A model generated the notes under the pieces. It was given only the letters and a program-made list of their open reading frames with translations, searched no databases and was not told where the DNA came from. Shown one piece after another: positions 49,738-57,293 of a DNA stretch of 64,000 nucleotides. Numbering within the stretch: the stretch's first letter is position 1; each line of letters begins with the position of its first letter. The stretch is from Mycobacterium sp. IS-1742 (GTDB lineage Bacteria > Actinomycetota > Actinomycetes > Mycobacteriales > Mycobacteriaceae), in contig NZ_LQIV01000018.1 of assembly GCF_001500125.1 (NCBI RefSeq), positions 24,401 through 88,400 of the forward strand, in the 5' to 3' direction. Both the position numbers and the translations under genes were made by a program.

Positions 49738-49950
49738 CTAGGTAACGATGGTCGGCGGCGTGTACTCGGCATCTGGCGTGATCTGACACACCGCAGCTGC
49801 ACCGCGCCAGCGCGTACCCACACCGAACCCACGCGTGTAGAAGCTTTCCTGAAGCGGGTAGCCCGGCACCGCACCGGGGATCATCCGCAGGCCCTGATAC
49901 GCGGGTGTGGGGTGCTGGCGCACACCGATGGCGTTGTTAGGGCTGTTCAA
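49738..49950 (-). CDS. Small hypothetical protein, possible phage fragment
   Basis: This 70-codon frame from a TTG ends in VCQITPDAEYTPPTIVT, which has the look of a conserved C-terminus rather than random sequence. No ribosome site is present at the TTG, so this may be a truncated remnant whose 5' part is lost. Family not recognised. Confidence 0.3.
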   Translation of the reverse strand: MNSPNNAIGVRQHPTPAYQGLRMIPGAVPGYPLQESFYTRGFGVGTRWRGAAAVCQITPDAEYTPPTIVT

Positions 49951-50046
49951 AGGCTCTCACGGAGTCTGAGGTGCCATCGCCCATGGGCGGAGCGTGGAGC
50001 TACAGCACCGTTCGCCGGGTGCTTGAACGGGAAGGAATGGCCTGAC

Positions 50047-51410
50047 ATGGCATACATTCGAGAGCGCGCAACGGGCAAGGTCGACAAGCGCGGCAAGCCG
50101 ATAGTCAGCTTTCAGGTTGTGTGGCGCGAGCCGGTACGCGATGAGTTCGGTGCGCCGACCGGCAAGCTCAAGCAGACCTCGGAGACATTCGACACCGAGC
50201 GCAAGGCGAAGGCACATCTACGCAAGGTTGAGGACCAGCTGATACCGGCCGCGGCCTTGACCCGAGTTCGCAGAGGGCCAAGGCCAGTCAGCCCCTTGGA
50301 GAGTATGCGAGGCAGTACTTCGAATCGATGGCGGGCACTATCGACGACATCACCATTGAGGGCTACGCGAAGATCTACTGCGCCCATATTGGTCCCGTGT
50401 TTGGTAGTAGGCCAGTCGCTTCGATCACGACTGCTGACGTGACCGCCTTCCGCGCCGCGCTGCTGAAGCCACACAAGCGGCACCAGGGCAACGCCACGGT
50501 GGTCCGCTCTCCGAAGACGGTGAAGCACATTATCGGAACGCTTCGGCGCATCTTGAATACCGCGCAGGACGATCAAGCCATTGCCGCCAACCCTGTGATC
50601 GCGGGCCGCAGGTACACCACTAAGCGCCGCGCTGCCGACCACGGTAGGCAGCCGTTCAAGCATCGTCCCTTGACGGCCAATCAAGTAGCGTCGGTCGTCG
50701 ATTGGATAGCCACAACGCGCGACGTCACCATTAGGGAGCGAAACGCCGAAGGTGTTCTGGAAAGGCGCACATACACCCGGCAGGGCAACGATATCTACGC
50801 GCTGGCGGTGCTGTTCGCCGCGCATACGGGTGTGCGCGCGGCCGAGCTTCAGGGCGTGCAAATCAGAGATGTAATCCTGAGCGAAATACCGGGCACGGTG
50901 GGGGGTATCCGCGTTGTGCGCACTGCCACGCGCAAAGGCCGCCAGTGGGTGTACGGCACGCCAAAGTCCGACGCAAGTTCGGATCGCGTAGTGCCGCTTG
51001 CGCCCTGGCTGGCCGATGACCTAAGGGACTATCTGACTAGGGTTCACCCGTTTGCCGGCAAGCACCCGCACGCACCGCTGTTTCCGGGCCGGCGCGACCG
51101 CCATACCTTCGACTGGGCGCACCCAGTCCACGCGGGCAACCTATACGAGCACTACCTGCAGCCCGCCTGCCGAGCCCTCAAGCTGGGCAACGTCCGCTTC
51201 CACGACTTGCGCCACACATTCGCCACCATGAACCTGAGCGCTGGCGAGCACTACATGCAGGTCTCCAAGTGGCTCGGCCACTCCACGTTCGTGCTGACGC
51301 TAACGACCTACGCGGACTACATCAACGACGATGACCAGGCCGCACCGAAGGTTGCCTGCGGCGTAGCCGAGACCGGAAAGGTAGTGCCGCTACAGCGGAA
51401 GGCGAACTGA
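50047..51410 (+). pseudogene. int: Tyrosine integrase with a frameshift
   Basis: From ATG 50047 the first frame encodes the arm-binding/AP2-like N-terminus (AYIRERATGKVDKRGK...DTERKAKAHLRKVEDQL). Homology jumps to the -1 frame at about 50257-50260 (DPSSQRAKASQPLGEYARQYF), consistent with loss of one base. The second frame carries the core-binding domain and full catalytic set: Arg in HTGVRAAEL, His-x-x-Arg in HDLRHTF, His in LGHST and Tyr in TTYADY. It stops at 51410. It should recombine the tRNA-Leu att sites if expressed as one chain. A sequencing indel would give the same picture. Confidence 0.85.
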
Positions 51411-51446
51411 TACCGGCATGTCGGACAGCGGTGGGAACATAGTGGC

Positions 51447-52502
51447 GTGACTTTTTCGTTTCACAACCGACTGGTGCTGGGCGGCGCAGTGAGTGCGGGT
51501 CTGTTGGGGGAGCCCAACCCTGAGACGGGCCTTGTGGACATCACAAGCGTTGTTCTGGCGGACGACGGAGCGAATGGAGTTGTCGAGCTAAGCGGCCCCG
51601 CCGAAGGCAAGCCGATACAAGGTGCGCTGGAGTTAAGACTGACAGGACGGGGTTTTCCATCGTATGACGCCGCTTACGAGGCCGGTGTTGCGTGGCGGAA
51701 CCATCTTACGATCGCATTCGCTCACTACTTGGTTGGCATCAAGATTGGACCTGCTGACAACTCCATTCACCATAGCTTCGGCACACCGTATTACCAGAGC
51801 CCTACGCAGCGGCGTTTGCGGGATGATCCCGGCTTGTTGGTCTTCGAAGCTGACAAGCCTAGTGGGGCGGCGGGTCTGTTCGCTGAAGGCTACGCTATGC
51901 AGGGCTTACACGGCTTAGTCACCTACACCCTCCCTTGGATCACTAGTCGCACCTACGAGATAACCCCGCAGCAGCTGCTGGCATACGGACTCGTGCACGC
52001 CGCCTACTTTGAGGACAACCCCGAAACGAGTTTCATCCTGTTGGTCACTGCGATTGAAGCACTACTACCGCCGCGCGAAGACTCCCCACGCGACATCGCT
52101 GAAGTGATCGACGCACTAAAGCAGCGTTTGGGTGAGATGACCGACATCGATGACGATTTACGGCAAGACGTTGCCGCGGCCCTGGAAGACGACAAGTTCG
52201 ACCCAATTGGGCGCAGAGGCCGCCAGTTGGTCAGTTGTCTCGGTGCGGAGCGTTTTGCAGGTCAGAAGCCAAAAGACTACTTTTACGGCCGCTACAAGGT
52301 ACGAAGCGACTTGGTGCACGGCACCGTTGATCGCCTCACCGAGTATCAACTCTCGAAAGAAGTGCCCGAGATGCGCCGCTTCGTTCTGGCTCTGCTCGGA
52401 GTCCTGGTGTTCGGTGTGCGCATGCCGGAACTGTGGACGGCCGAGAGCGTCGAAAGCGCTAACGCGGGAGACGTCAATCCTGCAGGCGAAACCAGTCCTT
52501 GA
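51447..52502 (+). CDS. ApeA-like HEPN domain protein
   Basis: This 351-residue protein starts at a GTG, 36 bp after the integrase. The N-terminal 170 residues are of unrecognised, mixed fold. The C-terminal part (about 190-320) has the ApeA-type HEPN pattern: FILLVTAIEALLP, then a long spacer and RYKVRSDLVHGT with Arg286-x4-His291, the RNase signature of HEPN toxins. ApeA family members are abortive-infection RNases. It overlaps the converging Swt1-HEPN gene by 29 bp at the 3' end. Expected role is anti-phage defence; unproven. Confidence 0.75.
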   Translation: MTFSFHNRLVLGGAVSAGLLGEPNPETGLVDITSVVLADDGANGVVELSGPAEGKPIQGALELRLTGRGFPSYDAAYEAGVAWRNHLTIAFAHYLVGIKIGPADNSIHHSFGTPYYQSPTQRRLRDDPGLLVFEADKPSGAAGLFAEGYAMQGLHGLVTYTLPWITSRTYEITPQQLLAYGLVHAAYFEDNPETSFILLVTAIEALLPPREDSPRDIAEVIDALKQRLGEMTDIDDDLRQDVAAALEDDKFDPIGRRGRQLVSCLGAERFAGQKPKDYFYGRYKVRSDLVHGTVDRLTEYQLSKEVPEMRRFVLALLGVLVFGVRMPELWTAESVESANAGDVNPAGETSP

Positions 52503-53055
52503 CGGCCAGCCGAAGACGCGCGATTTCGTCCTCTGCAAGCGGTGAGCAATGAGCGATCGGCCCCCGGATGCTGTTGAGAAGGGCCATAACTCTGTCCACA
52601 GCTTTCACGCTGGAGAACGTCTGCCCGAAGTGAGTCCAGTTCTTCTTGATGATTTCGCCGAGTTCGCCAAAAGTAGAGTAGTCAAGGAACTCGTCTGATC
52701 GGGGCGTGAGTGCGTTATCCACTTCTTTCTGCCGCCGCTCTTCGCACTTGTCTTTGATGACCTGCGGAACGTATTGAGGATCCCACCAATTCTTGTCCAC
52801 AGCTGTCATCGTGTCGATAATCTGGCGCCGAATCGTGTTCTCCAGCGAATAAAATACCTCATAGTGAGGTGCCATCTCTGCCGCCTGGCTGCGGATATCT
52901 GCTTCAATTTGCGGATAGTACGCATCATCTTTGGCGACCTTCGCCATGTGTCCGCGACCAAGGTCTAGTGCGAGTTCGGTTTCCACGCGATCCAAGTCGT
53001 GCTCAAGAAGTTGGTTTGAGACCCCGAACAACTTCAGCAGTTCGCCGCTGTTCAA
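52474..53055 (-). CDS. Swt1-type HEPN domain protein (putative RNase toxin)
   Basis: This 193-residue protein has a C-terminal helical HEPN domain with Arg164-x4-His169 in SIRGPIAHC, the canonical catalytic pair of HEPN ribonucleases. The N-terminus has LLKLFGVSNQLLEHDLDRVE and SLENTIRRQIIDTM segments seen in Swt1-like HEPN proteins. It starts at TTG 53055, which overlaps the stop of the upstream gene (TTGA) 8 nt after AAGGAG, so the two are translationally coupled. Toxin or effector activity is inferred from the motif. Confidence 0.75.
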   Translation of the reverse strand: MNSGELLKLFGVSNQLLEHDLDRVETELALDLGRGHMAKVAKDDAYYPQIEADIRSQAAEMAPHYEVFYSLENTIRRQIIDTMTAVDKNWWDPQYVPQVIKDKCEERRQKEVDNALTPRSDEFLDYSTFGELGEIIKKNWTHFGQTFSSVKAVDRVMALLNSIRGPIAHCSPLAEDEIARLRLAVKDWFRLQD

Positions 53056-53672
53056 AGCAGGTGCTCCTTCAAACTCTTGAAGATGGCGTTAAATACTGCA
53101 ATATCGGAAGTCGGTGGGAGATTGAGGTTTATCGTGTAGCCGAGTCGAAGTTCACGGGCCCCACGGTTCTCTTCGTCCTCGGTAACCTGCCCCTTCTTCT
53201 TTGGCGGTGCAGCTTCCTTCTTGTCCTTGAGCTTGGCGTCGAAGTCAGCGAACGCTTTTAACGCCTTAAACGAACCAACCGCAGCCTTCACGGTGTTGGA
53301 AGATTCCTCCCAACCGGTCGCTTGGACAATCACCCCGGCGAGGTCAGTGTCGTTCAGCTCGTGAGCAAATTCGTTGATCTCGTAGAGGGCCGCGTAGCCA
53401 GTGCGCAGGGCTTCGGCGGCAGCAGCACCCGATTGAGACGTATTGCGGAATTGGGTGTAGAGGTCTGTTGGCTTACCGTCGCTATGTAAGAAACCCGTCC
53501 GTTTGAGGAAAGGGATCACCGGCTTTGGCGTTCCACCCTTGAGGCCCAACTTGGTGCTAAGGAAGTCCTGGGTGAAGCGTTCCGGCGTCGCTGCCGACTT
53601 GATGCCATCCAGCGCCTTTGTGATCGAGCCATAACCGTTCACGTACGGAATTTGGCTGGGTGTAGGTGCCAC
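53052..53672 (-). CDS. DUF5343-like protein, partner of the HEPN gene
   Basis: This 206-residue protein opens with IPYVNGYGSITKALDGIKSAATPERFTQDFL and PFLKRTGFLHSDGKPT, the pattern I associate with DUF5343, a winged-helix-like family. A charged linker (KLKDKKEAAPPKKKGQ, about 150-165) precedes a strand-rich tail with LGYTINLNLPPTSDIAVFNAIF. GTG at 53672 is preceded by GGGGGA. As the first gene of a coupled pair it may be the antitoxin, sensor or DNA/RNA-binding half of the module. The family name is from memory. Confidence 0.72.
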   Translation of the reverse strand: MAPTPSQIPYVNGYGSITKALDGIKSAATPERFTQDFLSTKLGLKGGTPKPVIPFLKRTGFLHSDGKPTDLYTQFRNTSQSGAAAAEALRTGYAALYEINEFAHELNDTDLAGVIVQATGWEESSNTVKAAVGSFKALKAFADFDAKLKDKKEAAPPKKKGQVTEDEENRGARELRLGYTINLNLPPTSDIAVFNAIFKSLKEHLL

Positions 53673-53811
53673 AAATCCCCCTGTTTGACTCGATCCATTA
53701 GGCCGGACAACCTCGAGACTAGGACAGCATCCCGACTAGTCGGCGGAGAAAACGCGCGGCGGGTAGCACTAGTTGGTGACGCGACGGCCCGACAATTTAA
53801 GTCACATGACT

Positions 53812-53828
53812 GCTGACGCGGCGCTGAC
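53812..53828 (+). repeat. Arm-type site 3 (paired GCTGAC)
   Basis: GCTGACGCGGCGCTGAC, two direct GCTGAC units 5 nt apart, 71 bp inside attR. It matches the sites near attL. Confidence 0.55.
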
Positions 53829-53897
53829 GTTGAAAGACACGCGGCCGGTACCGCTCATGGGTTCGAGGCGGAAAGCGCCTCTGAGCTGGAATTTGCT

Positions 53898-53974
53898 TGG
53901 TGCCCCCAGTCGGACTCGAACCGACACTGTGCGGATTTTAAGTCCGCTGCCTCTGCCAATTGGGCTATGGGGGC
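53898..53974 (-). tRNA. tRNA-Leu(UAA)
   Basis: The gene folds as a standard cloverleaf: acceptor GCCCCCA/TGGGGGC, anticodon stem GCGGA/TCCGC with loop CTTAAAA (anticodon TAA), and TpsiC stem GTCGG/CCGAC with TTCGAGT loop. The discriminator is A and CCA is encoded at 53900-53898. Length is 77 nt with CCA. The variable loop is only 5 nt. The 3' part doubles as attR of the element, so the present 3' half was probably supplied by the element. Confidence 0.93.
53900..53953 (-). repeat. attR within the intact tRNA-Leu
   Basis: Fifty-four nt from the 3' terminus to the start of the anticodon stem are repeated at attL with two adjacent differences. The identity end points define the crossover segment. 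Confidence 0.85.
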
Positions 53975-54063
53975 GTCGGGGTCAGACCCTATTGCATGGC
54001 CTCGCGCCGCCGGTGGCGTCACCGTATGTTGACGCCGCACACCGAACACGCACAGGAGCTCCG

Positions 54064-54471
54064 ATGCCGATCAACCTGATCAACCCCGAGGGACTTCCCG
54101 CCGTCGACCTCTACCACCAGGTGTCCGTGTCCACCGGGTCGAAGCTCGTCTTCCTCGCCGGCCAGGTCGCCCGCGACGCCGCCGGCGCGAAGGTCGGCGA
54201 GGGCGACTTGGCCGCCCAGGTCGAACAGTGCTATCTCAACGTCGCCACGGCACTGGCCGCCGCCGGCGCCACCTTCGACGACGTCGCCAAGCTGACCGTC
54301 TACCTCGTCGACTGGACTCCCGACAAGATGCCTGCCCTCGCCGACGGCGTCGCGCGCGCCGCGGCGAAACTCGGCATCACCGCGACACCGCCGCTGACCG
54401 GTATCGGCGTCGCGGCACTCGCCGAACCCGACATGCTCGTCGAAGTCGAAGCCACCGCGGTCATCGACTGA
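54064..54471 (+). CDS. RidA/YjgF-family protein
   Basis: This 135-residue Rid domain (LVFLAGQVARDAAG, VEQCYLNVATALAAAG) forms a trimeric barrel that in RidA hydrolyses reactive enamines/imines. The arginine that binds the substrate carboxylate in true RidA is not visible; the equivalent segment reads ATPPLTGIGV. It may have another activity. CAGGAG lies 7 nt before the ATG. It is the first chromosomal gene right of the element. Confidence 0.85.
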   Translation: MPINLINPEGLPAVDLYHQVSVSTGSKLVFLAGQVARDAAGAKVGEGDLAAQVEQCYLNVATALAAAGATFDDVAKLTVYLVDWTPDKMPALADGVARAAAKLGITATPPLTGIGVAALAEPDMLVEVEATAVID

Positions 54472-54484
54472 GTCAATTCCAGCC

Positions 54485-55165
54485 TCACGACTGCATCAGC
54501 GTCGCGGCATCCAACGAGAGCACCAGCGCCGGCCGCGGATACCGCAGGCGAGCGCACGCCTCCTCCGCCGCCAACTGCAGGTGGTGCAGTCCGCGTCGGA
54601 GCTCTTCCGGACCGCAATCACCCCGCCCGTATCCAGATAGGCACGCCCGCGTCAGGATCACCCCGTGCGCCCGGCGCAACCGCGCCATTTCCTCGATCAT
54701 CCCGCGCACCGCCTCGGCCGCCTCGGCGTCGGTGTCGCTGACACGGCACCGCAACCCCACAACGTCCAAGCGCCCCAATGACATCAGCGACGCCGCCAGC
54801 GACTCCCCCGTCCCCTCGCTGACGTCCACCACGACCCGGTGCGCCGCGGCCCGCCGGCTCGCCAGCAACAGCACCTCCGACCATCCACCGATCACGAATC
54901 GCCCGACACCTGCACCGGCCGCGGCGTCAACCGCCTCGACATCCCGGCAGTGTGCCGCCACCCTCGAGGCGGGAAGTCCCGCACGCAGAGCCATGTGCAA
55001 CTCCGCAGCGCTCGCCACGTCGACACCAAGTCCGCGCCGACGGACCCAGTCCGCCACCGAAGCCGTCGTCAACAGCTCGGCGGGCACATGTAGCGGCGTC
55101 CCACGTAACGCCCGGTGGCACACCGCATGGCGCGGCAGTTCTCGTGAACGGCGAAATGTGATCAT
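54485..55165 (-). CDS. Truncated LysA-like (fold III PLP barrel) protein
   Basis: The ATG at 55165 gives 226 residues. It resembles the N-terminal TIM-barrel half of diaminopimelate/ornithine decarboxylases: GLGVDVASAAELHMALRAGLP and RVAAHCRDVEAVDAA. The PLP lysine that should precede this in a YAxKA motif is not found, and the C-terminal beta domain (about 150-200 residues) is missing. It is probably not an active decarboxylase; a binding or remnant protein is more likely. It lies opposite the RidA-family gene and is divergent from the acyl-CoA synthetase. Confidence 0.65.
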   Translation of the reverse strand: MITFRRSRELPRHAVCHRALRGTPLHVPAELLTTASVADWVRRRGLGVDVASAAELHMALRAGLPASRVAAHCRDVEAVDAAAGAGVGRFVIGGWSEVLLLASRRAAAHRVVVDVSEGTGESLAASLMSLGRLDVVGLRCRVSDTDAEAAEAVRGMIEEMARLRRAHGVILTRACLSGYGRGDCGPEELRRGLHHLQLAAEEACARLRYPRPALVLSLDAATLMQS

Positions 55166-55327
55166 GCCGTCGATGGTGTCGGCGCCACCTTCCACCACCC
55201 TGTCCGGCGGCTGTGTATCCGGTGGCGACAGGCAGACCCGGCAACTGGCCGTGCTCCGGAAACTGCTCGCGCGAAACAACGTCGGCGTCTTGAACCGCCG
55301 GCCGGCCGCTCGGTATAGCGTGCCGGT

Positions 55328-57205
55328 ATGAGCGGCTATCGAGACCTGTTCAGGGCCAGCATCGACGATCCCGAGACGTTCTGGGCGGAGGCCGCCCGAG
55401 CGGTCACCTGGACCAGGGAACCCACCCGCGTCCTCGATGACTCCAACCCGCCGTTCTACCGCTGGTTCCCCGACGGGGAGCTCAACACCTGCGCCAACGC
55501 GCTGGACCGCCACGTCGAGGACGGCCGTGGCGAGCAGGCCGCGTTGATCTACGACTCCCCCGTCACCGGCGCCAAACGCACCTACACCTACCGCGAGTTG
55601 CTCGATCAGACCGCGCGGTTCGCCGGCGCACTACGCGGGCTCGGCGTCCAGAAGGGCGACCGCGTCGTCATCTACCTGCCGATGGTCCCCGAAGCGTTGA
55701 TCGCGATGCTGGCGTGCGCGCGCCTGGGCGCGGTGCACTCCGTGGTGTTCGGCGGATTCGCCGCTCACGAACTGGCCGCCCGCATCGACGACGCGCGGCC
55801 GACGGCAGTGGTGTCGGCGTCCTGCGGTGTCGAACCCACCCGCACCGTCGAGTACAAACCGATGCTCGACGCCGCCCTCGAGATGGCCGAGCACAAACCG
55901 CGCGCATGCGTGATCCTGCAGCGCGAACACCACCGCTGCGAGCTCACCGACGGCCGTGACCACGACTGGACCGAACTGGTCGCCGGGGCCGACGCCGTCG
56001 ACCCGGTGCCGGTGGCCGCCACCGATCCGCTCTACGTCCTCTACACCTCGGGCACCACCGGTAAGCCCAAAGGCATCGTCCGTGACAACGGCGGACATGC
56101 CGTCGCGCTGCTGTGGAGCATGCGCCACGTCTACGACACCCAGCCCGGCGACGTGTACTGGGCCGCTTCGGATGTCGGTTGGGTGGTCGGCCACTCCTAC
56201 ATCGTGTACGCGCCGCTGCTCCTCGGCGCGACAACCGTTCTCTACGAAGGCAAGCCGGTGCACACGCCCGACGCGGGCGCGTTCTGGCGGGTCGCCGCCG
56301 AGTACGGCGTGAAAGCGCTCTTCACCGCGCCCACGGCCATCCGCGCGATCAAGAAGGAGGATCCGCACGGCCAGGAGATCGGCCGCTACGACCTGTCGAA
56401 ACTCGTCTACCTCTTCCAGGCGGGCGAGCGGCTCGACCCCGACACCTACCAGTGGGCGTCGGACAAGCTCGGCATCCCGATCATCGACCACTGGTGGCAG
56501 ACCGAGACCGGGTGGGCGATCGCCGCGAATCCGATGGGCGTGGAACCCATGCCGGTCAAGCCGGGGTCCGCGACGGTGCCGATGCCGGGCTACGACGTCC
56601 GGATCCTCCGCTCGGACGGTACGGAATGCGGTCCGAACGAGGAGGGCGCAATCTGTGTGAGGCTGCCGCTGCCTCCCGGCACGCTGCCGACGCTGTGGGG
56701 TGACGACGACCGCTACATCGCGTCGTATCTGCGGGCTTTCCCGGGTTACTACCTGACCGGTGACGGTGGCTACATCGACGACGACGGCTACCTGTTCGTG
56801 ATGGGCCGCACCGACGACGTGATCAACGTGGCCGGCCACCGCTTGTCGACGGGGTCGATCGAAGCCGTGCTCGCCGCACATCCCGCGGTGGCCGAGTGCG
56901 CGGTGATCGGCGTGGCCGACGAGATCAAGGGACAGGTTCCGCGCGGGTTCGTGGTCCTCAAGAGCGGCGCCGACGCCGGGGGGCTCGAAGCGGAACTCGT
57001 GGCCGCGGTCCGCGACAACATCGGTGCGGTGGCGTGCCTGAGGCAGGTCGACGTGGTGCACGCGCTGCCGAAGACGCGTTCGGGCAAGATCCTCCGCAAG
57101 ACGATGCGCGGCCTCGCCGAAGGTCGGGACGAACCGCTGCCCTCGACGATCGAGGATCCGGCGGTGCTCGACAAGCTGCATCCGGTGCTCCGCGACAAGA
57201 GGTAG
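55328..57205 (+). CDS. prpE: Acetyl/propionyl-CoA synthetase (AcsA/PrpE type)
   Basis: This 625-residue acyl-CoA synthetase activates propionate or acetate through an acyl-adenylate. AMP-binding motif YTSGTTGKPKGIV lies near residue 238. WWQTETGW carries the pocket tryptophan. The C-terminal catalytic Lys (about 586) lies in KTRSGKILRK. The length and DVGWVVGHSYIVYAPLL segment fit PrpE-type enzymes rather than long-chain FadD. Propionate from sterol and odd-chain catabolism would be a natural substrate. PrpE is assigned on family resemblance. Confidence 0.85.
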   Translation: MSGYRDLFRASIDDPETFWAEAARAVTWTREPTRVLDDSNPPFYRWFPDGELNTCANALDRHVEDGRGEQAALIYDSPVTGAKRTYTYRELLDQTARFAGALRGLGVQKGDRVVIYLPMVPEALIAMLACARLGAVHSVVFGGFAAHELAARIDDARPTAVVSASCGVEPTRTVEYKPMLDAALEMAEHKPRACVILQREHHRCELTDGRDHDWTELVAGADAVDPVPVAATDPLYVLYTSGTTGKPKGIVRDNGGHAVALLWSMRHVYDTQPGDVYWAASDVGWVVGHSYIVYAPLLLGATTVLYEGKPVHTPDAGAFWRVAAEYGVKALFTAPTAIRAIKKEDPHGQEIGRYDLSKLVYLFQAGERLDPDTYQWASDKLGIPIIDHWWQTETGWAIAANPMGVEPMPVKPGSATVPMPGYDVRILRSDGTECGPNEEGAICVRLPLPPGTLPTLWGDDDRYIASYLRAFPGYYLTGDGGYIDDDGYLFVMGRTDDVINVAGHRLSTGSIEAVLAAHPAVAECAVIGVADEIKGQVPRGFVVLKSGADAGGLEAELVAAVRDNIGAVACLRQVDVVHALPKTRSGKILRKTMRGLAEGRDEPLPSTIEDPAVLDKLHPVLRDKR

Positions 57206-57274
57206 CGCCAGCCCGAAAAAACTTGCGCCACACTGGCTCCAGCCGTCACAACCGGACGGGGTTCTGTCGGATCT

Positions 57275-57290
57275 TCGAACTAGTGTTCGA
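57275..57290. promoter_or_regulatory. LexA (SOS) box
   Basis: TCGAAC-N4-GTTCGA matches the mycobacterial LexA consensus at all twelve positions. It lies 4 bp before the ATG of the DUF222/HNH gene and overlaps a candidate -10 TAGTGT (57281-57286), ideal for repression. Confidence 0.85.
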
Positions 57291-57293
57291 AGC

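Larger units (their letters stand above)
48409..53953. mobile_element. Integrative element in tRNA-Leu(UAA)
   Basis: This 5.5-kb block lies between a 54-nt imperfect repeat (48409-48462 and 53900-53953), which is the 3' part of a tRNA-Leu from anticodon loop to terminus. The intact tRNA sits at the right. Base composition and codon use are visibly less GC-rich than the flanks. It carries a frameshifted tyrosine integrase, a frameshifted DUF3761 gene, two small frames of phage-like character and three HEPN/DUF5343 genes. No capsid, tail, replication or conjugation genes are present, so it is a satellite or decayed prophage remnant with cargo. Confidence 0.88.

Noticed and set aside
50250..50265. 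Programmed -1 frameshift in the integrase
   Set aside because: The sequence GCGGCCTTGACC has no slippery heptamer and no clear downstream pseudoknot; an indel is simpler.
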